In this document: positions 28,845-38,733 of the stretch, piece after piece
Numbering within the stretch: the stretch's first letter is position 1
How the letters are laid out: every line of letters begins with the position of its first letter
NCBI GenBank assembly: GCA_902514295.1
Contig: CABXQE010000003.1
Span: forward strand, 1-64,000
From: an uncultured SAR86 cluster bacterium
GTDB lineage: Bacteria > Pseudomonadota > Gammaproteobacteria > Magnimaribacterales > Magnimaribacteraceae
Direction: 5' to 3'
DNA length: 64,000 bases
Notes under the pieces: generated by a model
What the model was told of the DNA's origin: nothing
Seen by the model: the letters and a program-made list of their open reading frames with translations, nothing else
The model's database searches: none
Made by a program: the position numbers and the translations under genes

Positions 28845-30620
28845 TTATTTTTTTCTTAGTCTAATTGAATTTGGAGTAACTTCAACCAGCTCGTCATCTT
28901 CTACGAATTCAAGAGCCTGTTCGAGGGTATGTTCTATATGGGGAGTAAGAATTAAGTTTTCATCAGATCCAGCAGCCCTAATGTTAGTCAATTGTTTTGC
29001 TTTAGTTGGATTAACCGGAAGGTCGTTGTCTCTAGAATGAAGACCTACAATTTGCCCGTTATAAACATCAGTGCCATGCCCTACAAACATTCTGCCTCTT
29101 TCTTGCAAATTAAAAAGAGAATAAGCCAAAGTTTTTCCTGCTGTCATTGACACGAGAACACCGTTTTGTCTTTTAGCTAATTCTCCATCTTTTGCTTTTC
29201 CATAATGATCGAAGACGCTTGTCATGATTCCAGTGCCGCTGGTCATGGTTAAGAAGCTAGACCTAAAACCTATCATTCCTCTAGAGGGGGCTAAGAATTC
29301 TAATTTTATTCGACCCTTGCCGTCCGGTTCCATATTTTGAAGGTCAGCTTTTCTTGTTCCCATTTCTTCCATAATTACACCCTGATGTTTATCTTCAACA
29401 TCTATAACAATTTGCTCAAAGGGTTCATGAATTTCCCCATCAACTTCTTTTTGGATAACTTCAGGCTTAGAAACACCAAGCTCATATTCTTCTCGTCTCA
29501 TATTTTCTATTAACACTGAAAGATGCAACTCTCCTCTTCCTGATACTTTGAATTTATCTGGTGTGTCGCCTTGCTCTACCCTCAAAGCCACGTTATGAAT
29601 AAGTTCTTGTTCTAGTCTTTCTTTTAAGTTTCTTGAAGAAATATATTTCCCCTCTCTGCCCGCAAAAGGAGAGTCATTCACTTGGAAGGTCATGCTCACA
29701 GTTGGTTCATCAACACTAAGAGGGGGAAGGGCTTCAACTTTGTCTGGGCTGCATAAGGTATCTGATATGTTGAGTTTATCTATACCGGTTACACAAATAA
29801 TATCTCCGGCTTGAGCTTCTTGAACTTCAATCCTCTCTAGGCCGTTGTAGCCCATTACTTGTAAGATTTTGCCCCTTCGCTCTGTTTTATCAGGCCCAGC
29901 GATGATTACTTGTTCATTAGGTTTAGCTTTCCCTCTGCTTATTCTTCCAATTCCTATAACTCCAACGTAACTGCTGTAATCTAATGCACTAATTTGCATT
30001 TGAAGAGGGCCATCATCATTAACTTTCGGCGGTTTAACTTGCTCTATAATTAAGTTCATTAAAGGAGACATGTCTTTTGACATTTGATTTTCATCGAGTC
30101 CAGCAATTCCATTTAGTGCAGAAGCATATATAACAGGAAAATCCAGCTGATCATCATTCCCACCTAATCTATCGAATAAATCAAAAACTTGATCCAATAC
30201 CCAGTCAGCTCTTGCTCCAGGTCTATCTATTTTATTGATGACCAGTATAGGATTCAGTCCTTGATCAAACGCCTTCTGGGTAACAAATCTAGTTTGTGGC
30301 ATAGGTCCATCTACAGCATCAACCAGTAGCAATACTGAATCTACCATAGAAAGAACTCTTTCTACTTCACCACCAAAATCTGCGTGCCCCGGTGTATCAA
30401 CTATGTTTATTCTATGTTCATTCCAAGTAATGGCAGTATTCTTAGCAAGAATGGTTATGCCCCTTTCTTTTTCTTGATCGTCAGAGTCCATGACCCTTTC
30501 GGTTTCCATGTTTTTTCTATCAAGCGTTCCAGACTGTTGAAGCAGTTTGTCCACGAGTGTAGTTTTGCCATGATCAACATGCGCAATGATGGCTATATTT
30601 CTTAGTTTATTAACTGACAT
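28845..30620 (-). CDS. typA: Translational GTPase TypA/BipA
   Basis: BipA is an EF-G-like GTPase that binds ribosomes and aids 50S assembly at low temperature and under stress. G1 is [10 protein letters not shown] near residue 13, the switch 1 region has [28 protein letters not shown] is G3 and NKIDRPGAR is G4. The C-terminal BipA-specific domain follows after about 480. At 591 residues it is slightly shorter than E. coli BipA. A strong -10 box lies upstream at 30639-30644. Confidence 0.96.
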   Translation of the reverse strand: MSVNKLRNIAIIAHVDHGKTTLVDKLLQQSGTLDRKNMETERVMDSDDQEKERGITILAKNTAITWNEHRINIVDTPGHADFGGEVERVLSMVDSVLLLVDAVDGPMPQTRFVTQKAFDQGLNPILVINKIDRPGARADWVLDQVFDLFDRLGGNDDQLDFPVIYASALNGIAGLDENQMSKDMSPLMNLIIEQVKPPKVNDDGPLQMQISALDYSSYVGVIGIGRISRGKAKPNEQVIIAGPDKTERRGKILQVMGYNGLERIEVQEAQAGDIICVTGIDKLNISDTLCSPDKVEALPPLSVDEPTVSMTFQVNDSPFAGREGKYISSRNLKERLEQELIHNVALRVEQGDTPDKFKVSGRGELHLSVLIENMRREEYELGVSKPEVIQKEVDGEIHEPFEQIVIDVEDKHQGVIMEEMGTRKADLQNMEPDGKGRIKLEFLAPSRGMIGFRSSFLTMTSGTGIMTSVFDHYGKAKDGELAKRQNGVLVSMTAGKTLAYSLFNLQERGRMFVGHGTDVYNGQIVGLHSRDNDLPVNPTKAKQLTNIRAAGSDENLILTPHIEHTLEQALEFVEDDELVEVTPNSIRLRKK

Positions 30621-30638
30621 AGAATTTTGAAAGCCGCG

Positions 30639-30644
30639 ATTATA
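30639..30644 (-). promoter_or_regulatory. -10 box upstream of typA
   Basis: On the minus strand the sequence reads TATAAT followed by CGCGGC. Transcription would start near 30632, 12 bases before the ATG. No good -35 box is seen at 16-18 bases. Confidence 0.5.
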
Positions 30645-30666
30645 AGACTTTCTATGTAATCTGCTA

Positions 30667-31125
30667 TCAGTTTTTAGATACCATGGAGTGGGATAAAGGT
30701 TCGGGGCAGCAAATCTCTGCTAGAGATTCTTCAAGACTTGAACTGCCATGGCGCTTTAGTAGCTTAATAAACTGCTTCGCTTCTTTATTACCCCTCTCTG
30801 CAGAGAGCAAGAAATATTTCAGTGCCAAGGCAAAGTCTTTATCAGGTACCTCTCCATTGGCATAAATAATAGCTATGTTAAAAGGAGCTTTTGAATGACC
30901 TTCTTCACTTGCCATTTGGTACCAATAAACAGCTTTTTCAAGATCTTTATCAATTCCTCTACCAATATAATAATTAACACCTGTATTGTATTGGCTTACA
31001 GTCACACCTTGAGTGGCCAAAGAAAGGTCATAGACGAAATCTTTCTCGTCATCTATAGCGTAAATAAACGGTATGAAGCCAAACAGTAGGATGAAATAAA
31101 TATATAGGGGCTTAATTGATTTCAA
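30667..31125 (-). CDS. Sel1-repeat (TPR-like) secreted protein
   Basis: A signal peptide or N-terminal helix (residues 7-23) is followed by two Sel1-type repeats. The first is GVNYYIGRGIDKDLEKAVYWYQMASEEGH from about residue 47, split here into GVNYYIGRGIDK and KAVYWYQMASEEGH. The second runs from about 82 (IAIIYANGEVPD, ALKYFLLSAERG). Sel1 repeats bind proteins; the partner is unknown. The 152-residue protein is probably periplasmic. It lies upstream of typA on the same strand with a 46-base gap that contains the typA -10 box. Confidence 0.75.
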   Translation of the reverse strand: MKSIKPLYIYFILLFGFIPFIYAIDDEKDFVYDLSLATQGVTVSQYNTGVNYYIGRGIDKDLEKAVYWYQMASEEGHSKAPFNIAIIYANGEVPDKDFALALKYFLLSAERGNKEAKQFIKLLKRHGSSSLEESLAEICCPEPLSHSMVSKN

Positions 31126-31132
31126 ACAAGTT

Positions 31133-32125
31133 TTATTCCATGCTTACAACAACTTTTCCTAATACCTTTCTGTCTTCTAAAGTTTTTATCGCTTTAGCCG
31201 ATTCATCTAAAGAGTAACTTTCGGTAACAAAAGGTTTAATTCTGCCATCTGCATGAAGATCAAAAAGTTCTTTGAAGTTTTGTGCATTCTCTGCTTGGTC
31301 GATTGCAGCAAACTGTCCCCAAAATACTCCTAAGATTTGGCATTCCTTAAGAAGTGTTAAATTGAGGGGCATTTTTGGTATTCCCGCTGTAAACCCAATA
31401 ACTAAGTATTTTCCATGTCTTGCTATCGCTCTCAATGCAGGCTCAGCATAGTCACCACCCACAAGATCATAAATCATATTTACACCACCTCCAGAGACTT
31501 CCTTGATATCATCAGAGAACTTTTTTTGTAAGTCACGATCCATATCCCTTTGATAAATTATCCCTTCATCAGCACCTTCTTTAATACAAAAATCAATTTT
31601 TTCTTGAGATGAGGCTGCCGCTATGACTTTAGCGCCCATAGCTTTTGCAACATGGATAGCCGTAATTCCTAATCCGCCACCAGCTCCTAGAACTAAAACA
31701 GATTCTCCTGCTTTTAGCTCACCTCTTTGTTTGAAAGCATGATAGGTAGTTCCATAATTAAGAGGAAATCCTGCACCTGTTTGAAAGTCCATAGATTCAG
31801 GCAACGGCATAAGTTGATGTTCAGAATAAACACCTTTTTCACGAAGACCTCCGGAGCCAACGCTCCCTATTACTCTATCTCCTACTTGATGCAAAGTAAC
31901 TCCTTCGCCAACTGATTCAACTACGCCAGAGATTTCACTTCCAGGACTGAATGGAAAGGGGGGTTTAAACTGGTATAAGCCCTGAACGATTAAGACATCG
32001 GGGAAGCTAATACCTGTTGCTTTAATATCAACAACAACTTGACCAGGGCCCGCTACTGGATCGTCTACTTCTTCAATTTTATGTGAATCAACTGGACCGA
32101 ATTCATTACATACAAAAGCTTTCAT
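31133..32125 (-). CDS. NADPH:quinone oxidoreductase-like zinc-free MDR protein
   Basis: This 330-residue medium-chain dehydrogenase/reductase has the catalytic GroES-like domain FPFSPGSEISGVVESVGEG near residue 57 and a Rossmann fold with VLVLGAGGGLGITAIHVAKA near 143. The zinc ligands of alcohol dehydrogenases are missing, as in quinone oxidoreductases (Qor, ZTA1). The substrate may be a quinone or an enoyl compound. A homologue lies in the Pseudomonas origin region near tsaC, but here it sits beside gshA instead. Confidence 0.85.
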   Translation of the reverse strand: MKAFVCNEFGPVDSHKIEEVDDPVAGPGQVVVDIKATGISFPDVLIVQGLYQFKPPFPFSPGSEISGVVESVGEGVTLHQVGDRVIGSVGSGGLREKGVYSEHQLMPLPESMDFQTGAGFPLNYGTTYHAFKQRGELKAGESVLVLGAGGGLGITAIHVAKAMGAKVIAAASSQEKIDFCIKEGADEGIIYQRDMDRDLQKKFSDDIKEVSGGGVNMIYDLVGGDYAEPALRAIARHGKYLVIGFTAGIPKMPLNLTLLKECQILGVFWGQFAAIDQAENAQNFKELFDLHADGRIKPFVTESYSLDESAKAIKTLEDRKVLGKVVVSME

Positions 32126-32159
32126 AATAGTTTCCTTTTATCTTTAGATGAATAAATTA

Positions 32160-32178
32160 ACGTTTCTTTATAAAACGT
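32160..32178 (-). terminator. Possible weak terminator after gshA
   Basis: On the minus strand ACGTTT and AAACGT form a 6-base stem just after the gshA stop, followed by TAATTTATT. The stem is short and the T-run broken, so this is a tentative call. Confidence 0.3.
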
Positions 32179-33734
32179 CAAGATATCTTATCTAGAAATT
32201 CTTTTAAATAATCTTCAAAATCTTTTTGATCTTTAGATTCTATATTTTTTATGTCCTCAAAAGATTTTTCGCTGGCATCACGAAATAATTCATCCAAATT
32301 AGATCTTTCAGATGTCATTGTATTCTGATGCAGATTAGACATCTTGTTACCAAGATCTCGAAATGAAAGGTCTTGGTCTTTTAAGTCTTCTAGAACCTGA
32401 CCACTTAAAGTTTTATTTGGAGTTAGTAGATTTTCTTTTTGGGCCGTAATAGATTGTTGCCAATTTATATTCTGACCCTTAAGCACTTCTTTATCCATAA
32501 ATTCAGCTATTGTTTCTAGCTCTAGAAGGAGTTTATTCGCTTCCTCTTTTAAGAGAACTGATCCATTTGTTGTTTCAAGCAAGGTTGCTTCACCTCTACC
32601 CTCATTTACTACTTTTTCGTGGTTCCTTTGTATTCTTGAGGATTCTTCAAGACTAATTGCAGGGCTGTCTGTAACAAAACAATAAATTAAAAGTGTGTCT
32701 AAGAAGTTAATCTGGTCTTCTGTTATTCCAATTGAGCTGTAAGGGTTTAAATCAACACACCTTAGTTCGAGATAATCTATTCCTTCAGAACGTAAAATAT
32801 TTATAGGCCTTTCTCCAGAAGGGCAAACACGCTTGGGCCTTATAGTGCTGTAGTATTCGTTTTCAATCTGAATCACGGAAGTGTTTAGCTGAACTCTTTC
32901 TTCTTCAATAAATTCACCAATATCTTCGTAAGGTTTATAAGTTTTAACCAGAGCATTCTTTAGGTCTGTGCAATATTCTTCTATGTTGTTATAAGAAATA
33001 TTTAAATCGTCTTGGGCTTTGCTGATATAGCCCAAATCGCCCATTCTTAAAGAAGTTGCTGAAGGTTTATAAAAGCCACCTGAGGGCAGCTCTTCAAGGT
33101 CATGTTCTTTGCCTACAACAAAAGAATTACACACTGCAGGAGAAGAGCCAAATAGAAGTAAATATATCCAGCCAAATCTTTTAAAGTTTCTAGCCATACC
33201 GAGATAAGTCTCGTTTTTAAAAGACTGAATCTCTTGATTTGATTGATGCGCAAGAACATCTAAAAACTTGTCTGAGAAAGAGAAGTTGTAATGTATGCCT
33301 GCAATTGCTTGCATCATGCTACCGTATCTATTTGCAAGGCCTCTTCGGTATATTGTTTTCATCATTCCTAAATTTGAATTGCCATAATTCCCAATAGGTA
33401 TCTCTTCGTTTGAAGCTATTGGGCAAGGCATACTGAATGGCCAAAGAGATTCATCTTCAATGTTGTTGTAGACGAATACATGTAATTCTTTAAGAAAGTC
33501 CAAGCACTCTTTAGCGCTATTAAAGGTAGGGGTAATTAGCTCTAGAAGCGATTCAGAAAAATCAGTTGTGATATAGGGGTTGGTGAGAGCTGACCCTAGT
33601 TTAGAAGGGTGAGGAAGTTTAGAAATTTCTCCTTTGCTGCTTACTCTTAGGCTTTCCTTCTCTATTCCTCTATTAATCAGATTTAATTCTGGGAGAGCCT
33701 CAGATTCCCTTAAATTTTCTAAAGAAAATCCCAT
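32178..33734 (-). CDS. gshA: Glutamate-cysteine ligase
   Basis: GshA makes gamma-glutamylcysteine, the first step of glutathione synthesis. The 518-residue length equals that of the E. coli enzyme, and blocks such as RGIEKESLRV near residue 22, TTDFSESLLELITP near 56 and SLGISYNN-like segments are kept. GNYGNSNLGMMKTIYRRGL near 117 and LRCVDLNPYSSIGI near 318 are further matches to the proteobacterial type. gshB is not in this window. It begins 13 bases after pckA on the same strand. Confidence 0.95.
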   Translation of the reverse strand: MGFSLENLRESEALPELNLINRGIEKESLRVSSKGEISKLPHPSKLGSALTNPYITTDFSESLLELITPTFNSAKECLDFLKELHVFVYNNIEDESLWPFSMPCPIASNEEIPIGNYGNSNLGMMKTIYRRGLANRYGSMMQAIAGIHYNFSFSDKFLDVLAHQSNQEIQSFKNETYLGMARNFKRFGWIYLLLFGSSPAVCNSFVVGKEHDLEELPSGGFYKPSATSLRMGDLGYISKAQDDLNISYNNIEEYCTDLKNALVKTYKPYEDIGEFIEEERVQLNTSVIQIENEYYSTIRPKRVCPSGERPINILRSEGIDYLELRCVDLNPYSSIGITEDQINFLDTLLIYCFVTDSPAISLEESSRIQRNHEKVVNEGRGEATLLETTNGSVLLKEEANKLLLELETIAEFMDKEVLKGQNINWQQSITAQKENLLTPNKTLSGQVLEDLKDQDLSFRDLGNKMSNLHQNTMTSERSNLDELFRDASEKSFEDIKNIESKDQKDFEDYLKEFLDKIS

Positions 33735-33747
33735 GATCTTTACTTAT

Positions 33748-35277
33748 TTATTTAGGCCCCGCACTAACTATTGCTTCAGCAACATCAAATTTTGTAAAGT
33801 TCTCTTTAAATTGGCTTACTAATTTTTCTTCATAAGACTTGTATAAAGAAGTATCTTCCCAATTTTTAATTGGATTGAGTAGTTTAGAATCGACTCCAGT
33901 AACATTTAAGGGCACATCCAAGTTCATGCCATCAATTTTTTCAGTCTCCGAACCAGCCAGGTCTCCTGACTGAATTGCACTTATTATTGACCTTGTAACA
34001 GGTATATCAAACCTTTTACCCGTTCCGTAAGGTCCGCCTGTCCAACCAGTGTTAACTAAATAAACATTACTTCCAAATTCTTCAATTCTTTTCATTAGTA
34101 GGTCTGCGTATACTCCTGCTGCCCTAGGAAAGAAAGGAGCTCCATAACAGGTAGAGAAAGTTGTTTTGAAGGCTTCAGTTGAACCTACTTCAGTAGATCC
34201 AATGGCTGCAGTATAACCGCTTAAAAAATGGTAGGCAGCTGCCTCTTTAGAAAGAATAGAGACGGGAGGAATAACGCCTGATAAATCACAAGTAAGAAAG
34301 ATAACTGCGTTGGGTTCGCCTGCCGCATTCTCATCAGCTCTTTTTTCTATGTGCTCCCTTGGATACACCACTCTGGTGTTCTCGGTTAAAGAAGAATCAC
34401 TGTAGTCTGGCTCTTTTGTGTCAGAGTCGATGACAACATTTTCCATAACGCTCCCTTTTCTTATGGCGTCCCAGATAACAGGTTCATTTTTTTGAGTAAG
34501 GTCTATGCATTTTGCGTAACAACCTCCTTCAAAGTTAAATACTGCTCCTGGCCCCCATCCATGTTCATCGTCTCCTATTAAATTCCTATCAGGGTCTGCT
34601 GATAAGGTAGTTTTGCCTGTTCCAGAAAGTCCGAAGAATAAACACACTTCTCCATCAGAATTGACGTTGGAAGCGCAATGCATAGGCAAGACATTTTTTT
34701 CAGGAAGTAAGAAGTTTTGTACAGCAAACATTGATTTCTTCATTTCCCCCGCATAAGGCATCCCTGCAAGGAGAACTTTCCTAGAAGTGAAATTAAGAAT
34801 AACAACGCCGTCACTATTAGTACCATCATCTTTTGGGTCACAAACAAATTCTGGTGCACTTAGTATTTGCCAGGTCTCTTTATTATTAGGATTAAATTCA
34901 GTTGGTCTTATGAACATTTGCTTGCCAAAAAGGTTATGCCAAGCCCACTGCGTCCTAATGTTTACTGGAACGTAATGTTCAGAGTGCTCACCAACATGCA
35001 AAGAAGAGACAAAGCTATCTTTTGAATCTAAGTAGGCCTCAACTTTACTCCAAAGCTTATCAAACGCCCCTGATTCAAATGGTCGATTGACCTCACCCCA
35101 ATCAACTGAATCCTTTGTTGAGGCATCACTAACTATAAATCTATCTAGCGGACTTCTGCCAGTTCTTTTACCAGTTTTAACAAGAAGAGCACCATTAGCT
35201 GCTATTTCTCCTTCTCCTCTCTGAAGAGATTCAGAGATAAGTTCATCAATTGATAAATTTTCAAAGATTTTTGACAT
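33748..35277 (-). CDS. pckA: Phosphoenolpyruvate carboxykinase (ATP)
   Basis: PckA turns oxaloacetate into phosphoenolpyruvate, the entry step of gluconeogenesis. The ATP-type signature is clear: Walker [15 protein letters not shown] near residue 223, the following IGDDEHGW, and the adenine-binding region [14 protein letters not shown] near 421. At 509 residues it is a little shorter than the E. coli enzyme. A -10 box TATAAT on the minus strand at 35315-35320 may drive it. It fits a cell feeding on organic acids or amino acids. Confidence 0.96.
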   Translation of the reverse strand: MSKIFENLSIDELISESLQRGEGEIAANGALLVKTGKRTGRSPLDRFIVSDASTKDSVDWGEVNRPFESGAFDKLWSKVEAYLDSKDSFVSSLHVGEHSEHYVPVNIRTQWAWHNLFGKQMFIRPTEFNPNNKETWQILSAPEFVCDPKDDGTNSDGVVILNFTSRKVLLAGMPYAGEMKKSMFAVQNFLLPEKNVLPMHCASNVNSDGEVCLFFGLSGTGKTTLSADPDRNLIGDDEHGWGPGAVFNFEGGCYAKCIDLTQKNEPVIWDAIRKGSVMENVVIDSDTKEPDYSDSSLTENTRVVYPREHIEKRADENAAGEPNAVIFLTCDLSGVIPPVSILSKEAAAYHFLSGYTAAIGSTEVGSTEAFKTTFSTCYGAPFFPRAAGVYADLLMKRIEEFGSNVYLVNTGWTGGPYGTGKRFDIPVTRSIISAIQSGDLAGSETEKIDGMNLDVPLNVTGVDSKLLNPIKNWEDTSLYKSYEEKLVSQFKENFTKFDVAEAIVSAGPK

Positions 35278-35325
35278 CTATTTACGGTTTAAGGTGGTTT
35301 ATAAATTGGTGAGTATTATATAGAT

Positions 35326-35850
35326 TTAATTATTTTTATGAGAATGAATTTCATTAGCAGAAATAAAGGTTTTGGTTAGGTATATAAAGATAATAAGAAA
35401 TCCAATTAGCAACCATCCCGGGATACTTATTCCCATAAAACTCCATAAAACCTCTGCACAATTTCCATCTCCGGTTATAGCCATAATCAAAACTTCTAAG
35501 AAGGGCAATGTGTCTAAAAGATAATCTACGTCAGGAGCGCAACTAGGAACTAATTCAGCAGGTAGACTTTGTAGATAAAGTTGCCTTAAAGAAAGACCAA
35601 TGCCAGCAAAAAGAGCCACATACGAAGCGAGTAAAAATCCTTTAAAAGTTTTTAGGTTCTTGGGATTAGTTAAATAGCCTATGGCAGCAATTAATCCTAA
35701 AATTAAAACGGCCCCTCTTTGCATGTAACAAAGCATGCAAGGTTTAAGTGATAGAAAATGCTCCATGAAAAGAGCGACGGCCATCATGCCCAAGCAAATA
35801 AAAAATAGAATTCCAAAAGTTCTTTTGGTGTTGTTAAATAAAAAATTCAT
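35326..35850 (-). CDS. dsbB: Disulfide bond formation protein DsbB
   Basis: DsbB reoxidises DsbA and passes electrons to quinones in the inner membrane. Four helices are visible. The first redox pair is in KPCMLCYMQRG (CX2C), and the second pair is the Cys of SCAPDVDY and the Cys of GDGNC. I chose the ATG at 35850 because it overlaps the polA stop as TGATG, a typical coupled start; a TTG 18 bases upstream would add six residues. A DsbA-type partner is encoded at 40049. Confidence 0.9.
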   Translation of the reverse strand: MNFLFNNTKRTFGILFFICLGMMAVALFMEHFLSLKPCMLCYMQRGAVLILGLIAAIGYLTNPKNLKTFKGFLLASYVALFAGIGLSLRQLYLQSLPAELVPSCAPDVDYLLDTLPFLEVLIMAITGDGNCAEVLWSFMGISIPGWLLIGFLIIFIYLTKTFISANEIHSHKNN

Positions 35851-38537
35851 CAATGAGCTTGGTCCCAATTATTACCAATACCTATATCAACCTCCAAGGG
35901 CACATCTAGATTAGCTGCCTCTTGCATAGATTTTGTTAGCAGCTCAACGACTTTGTCAGTTTCCTTTGTTGGGGTATCAACAATTAATTCATCATGAACC
36001 TGGAGTGTAAGCTGTGCTTTCAATTTAGATTCTTTTAAAGATTTATGAGCATTAATCATGGCTATTTTCATTATATCGGCAGCTGACCCTTGGACGGGCG
36101 CATTGATGGCCACTCTTTCAGAAGCTTGTCTTCGAATGGCATTGCTTGCATTTATATCTCTTAAGTACAACCTTCTTCCAAAGAGAGTTTCAATGTATCC
36201 GGTATCACGCGCCTCGTCCTTAGTCGTTTCCATATAGGCTTTTACTCCTGGGTATTTTTCGAAGTACATGGCCATGTATTCAGCTGCTAAATTTCTATTA
36301 ATGCCCAGCTGTTTTCCTAAACCAAAAGCTGAAATGCCATATATAAGACCAAAATTTATAGCTTTTGCGTTCCTCCTTAAATCTGCGGTTACTTTGTCTA
36401 GGTTTACATCAAAAACTTCACTTGCTGTTTTAGAGTGAATGTCTTCCCCCTGATTAAAGGCTTCTAAAAGCCCCTTGTCTTTGGACAAATGAGCCATGAC
36501 TCTTAATTCGATTTGAGAATAATCAGCAGAAATAATTTTGTTACCCTTTGTTGCTTCAAAGGCTTGTCTTATTCTTCTACCGTCTTCTGTTCTAATTGGT
36601 ATGTTCTGGAGATTAGGATCTGAAGAAGATAATCTGCCTGTCGTAGTAACGGCTTGATGAAAGGACGTATGCACTTTGCCAGTATTTGGTGAGATTTGGC
36701 CAGGCAATTTATCTGTGTAGGTAGATTTAAGTTTACTCAGAGTCCTGTGTTCAAGTAAAACCTTAGGAAGCTCATACTCTTCTGATAGTTCTTGTAAAAC
36801 CTTTTCGTCAGTAGAAGGTTGTCCTCCAGGTGTTTTTTTGATCACCCGATAATTTAGCTTTTCAAAAAATATTTCTCTGAGCTGTTTTGTAGAACCAAGA
36901 TTAAACTCTTCTCCAGCTATTTCATAAGCTAATTTTTCTAGTTTTTTTATTCGAGATTCAAGGTCCTTAGACTGAGAAGCTAAAATCTTTGAATTGAGCA
37001 GAGTCCCATTCTGTTCCATATCAGATAGAACTTCGATTAGTGGAATTTCTATCTCCTCCATTAATTTCTTTAAGGATTTTATCGAATTTAATTTGGGTTC
37101 CAATACTTGATAAAGTCTTAAGGTTATATCAGCATCTTCAGCTGCGTAGTTAGTTGCCAAGTCCAGAGGAACTTTATCAAAAGTGACTTGCTTTGCCCCT
37201 TTGCCTGCGACCTCTTCAAAGGTTGAAGTCTTGTGATTTAAATAATACGAGGATAAAGCATCAAGATTATGCCTAGTGGCAGATGCATCCAATACATAGC
37301 TCATCATCATGGTGTCGTTCTTAATCGAATTTATATTTATTCCGTAACGAGCAAGAATATTCCTATCAAATTTTATATTTTGCCCAATTATTTTATCTTT
37401 CGTTTGTTCAAGGAAGGGTTTTAGTTTTTTTAGAACAATTTGTTCTTCAAGTTGAGGCACTTCCTGCTTTTCATGGCCAAAAGGAATGTAAAAAGCCTTG
37501 CCAGCTTCAAAGGCCAAGGATACTCCTACCAGATCAACATCCATATAATCTAAACCTGTTGTTTCTGTATCTATGGCTATAACTTTAGACTTGCTGGCCG
37601 CTTTGATAATTTTATCTAATGACTTCTCCGAGTTGATCAGTTCGTAATTACTATTCAACTGTTTAGGTTTTTGGGCTTGTTGTCTAGGTTCTTCTTGGAG
37701 CCAAGATTTAAACTCTAACTCTTCGTAAATCTTTGTTAACTCTTCTGTGTCTTCTTTATTAACTTTAAGTTCTTCTATTCCAAAAGGCAGTTCGACATCT
37801 CTCTTTATGGTTACAAGATCGTGGGCCAATTTTAATGTATCAATAGAACTTCTAAGATTTTCTCCCACCTTGCCGCCTAAGCTCTCAGCATTTTTAATTA
37901 CATTTTCTAGGTTTGTGTATTCATCTAACCACTTTACTGCAGTCTTAGGACCCACCTTATCAACACCAGGAACGTTATCTGATTTATCCCCAATAAGCGC
38001 TAAGTAGTCTGTTATGTGTTCTGGGGGCACACCAAATTTCTTTTTAACCCCTGATTCATCCAGAAGTTCTCCAGTCATCGTGTTTACAACACTTACATTT
38101 TTACAGACCAATTGCGTCATATCTTTATCTCCAGTGGAGATAACAGTATCCAGTTTCTTCTTTCTCGCTTGTTCGGCTAAAGTCCCTATTACATCATCTG
38201 CTTCAACTCCCGAAATCATGATTAATTTTATGCCCATTAATTGAATGATTTTGTGGATGGGTTCAATTTGCGAAATGAGATCTTCCGGCATGGGAGGGCG
38301 ATTGGCTTTGTATTCCGAATACATTTCATGCCTAAAAGTCTTTCCTTTGGCATCAAAAACTACGGCCAGATCGCTTTCAGGATGATCGATAAGTATTCTC
38401 TTTATCATACTGACAACACCCTTAATGGCACCTGTGGGCTGATTCTTGCTGTTTTCAAGTGGCGGCAAAGCATGGTACGCCCTATACAGATAGGAGGAAC
38501 CGTCTACTAAGATAATAGGATCTTCTTTGGAACTCAT
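35850..38537 (-). CDS. polA: DNA polymerase I
   Basis: PolA fills gaps and removes RNA primers. All three domains are present in 895 residues: the 5'-nuclease (LVDGSSYLYRAYHALP at the start, LIGDKSDNVPGVDKVGPKTA near 180), a 3'-5' exonuclease with an intact DTETTGLD near 322, and the polymerase with motif A SADYSQIELRVMAHLS near 670 and motif C QVHDELIVD near 848. The retained exonuclease Asp and Glu suggest working proofreading. The stop overlaps dsbB. A 190-base gap upstream separates it from engB. Confidence 0.97.
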   Translation of the reverse strand: MSSKEDPIILVDGSSYLYRAYHALPPLENSKNQPTGAIKGVVSMIKRILIDHPESDLAVVFDAKGKTFRHEMYSEYKANRPPMPEDLISQIEPIHKIIQLMGIKLIMISGVEADDVIGTLAEQARKKKLDTVISTGDKDMTQLVCKNVSVVNTMTGELLDESGVKKKFGVPPEHITDYLALIGDKSDNVPGVDKVGPKTAVKWLDEYTNLENVIKNAESLGGKVGENLRSSIDTLKLAHDLVTIKRDVELPFGIEELKVNKEDTEELTKIYEELEFKSWLQEEPRQQAQKPKQLNSNYELINSEKSLDKIIKAASKSKVIAIDTETTGLDYMDVDLVGVSLAFEAGKAFYIPFGHEKQEVPQLEEQIVLKKLKPFLEQTKDKIIGQNIKFDRNILARYGININSIKNDTMMMSYVLDASATRHNLDALSSYYLNHKTSTFEEVAGKGAKQVTFDKVPLDLATNYAAEDADITLRLYQVLEPKLNSIKSLKKLMEEIEIPLIEVLSDMEQNGTLLNSKILASQSKDLESRIKKLEKLAYEIAGEEFNLGSTKQLREIFFEKLNYRVIKKTPGGQPSTDEKVLQELSEEYELPKVLLEHRTLSKLKSTYTDKLPGQISPNTGKVHTSFHQAVTTTGRLSSSDPNLQNIPIRTEDGRRIRQAFEATKGNKIISADYSQIELRVMAHLSKDKGLLEAFNQGEDIHSKTASEVFDVNLDKVTADLRRNAKAINFGLIYGISAFGLGKQLGINRNLAAEYMAMYFEKYPGVKAYMETTKDEARDTGYIETLFGRRLYLRDINASNAIRRQASERVAINAPVQGSAADIMKIAMINAHKSLKESKLKAQLTLQVHDELIVDTPTKETDKVVELLTKSMQEAANLDVPLEVDIGIGNNWDQAH

Positions 38538-38660
38538 TTAATTAAATCTGATACTTGCTTGCTGATTTTTATCCCTCAAGTTTAATTTTAACCTAACAAA
38601 ACTTATTTAAATAAACATTAATAAATCTGAACTTTTTCTACAGGCAAGTGTCTTAAATAT

Positions 38661-38733
38661 GTAGGGTAAATAATATTAAACTCTAGTCCGCAAGTAAGCT
38701 TCGAGTAACCCCAAATACTCGAAGCTTTTACTT
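38661..38733 (+). ncRNA. Candidate small RNA in the polA-engB gap
   Basis: A plus-strand unit of about 73 bases can be drawn. It would begin at GTAGGGTA, with TTAAAT six or so bases before it as a -10 box, and end at a 12-base perfect stem followed by TTTT. The polA-engB gap carries the Spot 42 RNA gene in enterics and ErsA in Pseudomonas. The first eight bases also equal the 5' end of E. coli Spot 42 as I remember it. No covariance support is available, so this is tentative. Confidence 0.35.
38696..38727. terminator. Strong 12-base-pair stem-loop after engB
   Basis: AAGCTTCGAGTA and TACTCGAAGCTT pair perfectly around the loop ACCCCAAA. On the minus strand it starts right after the engB stop codon but lacks a T-run. 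On the plus strand the stem ends in a run of four T residues. It may end engB transcription, a plus-strand small RNA, or both. Confidence 0.6.
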
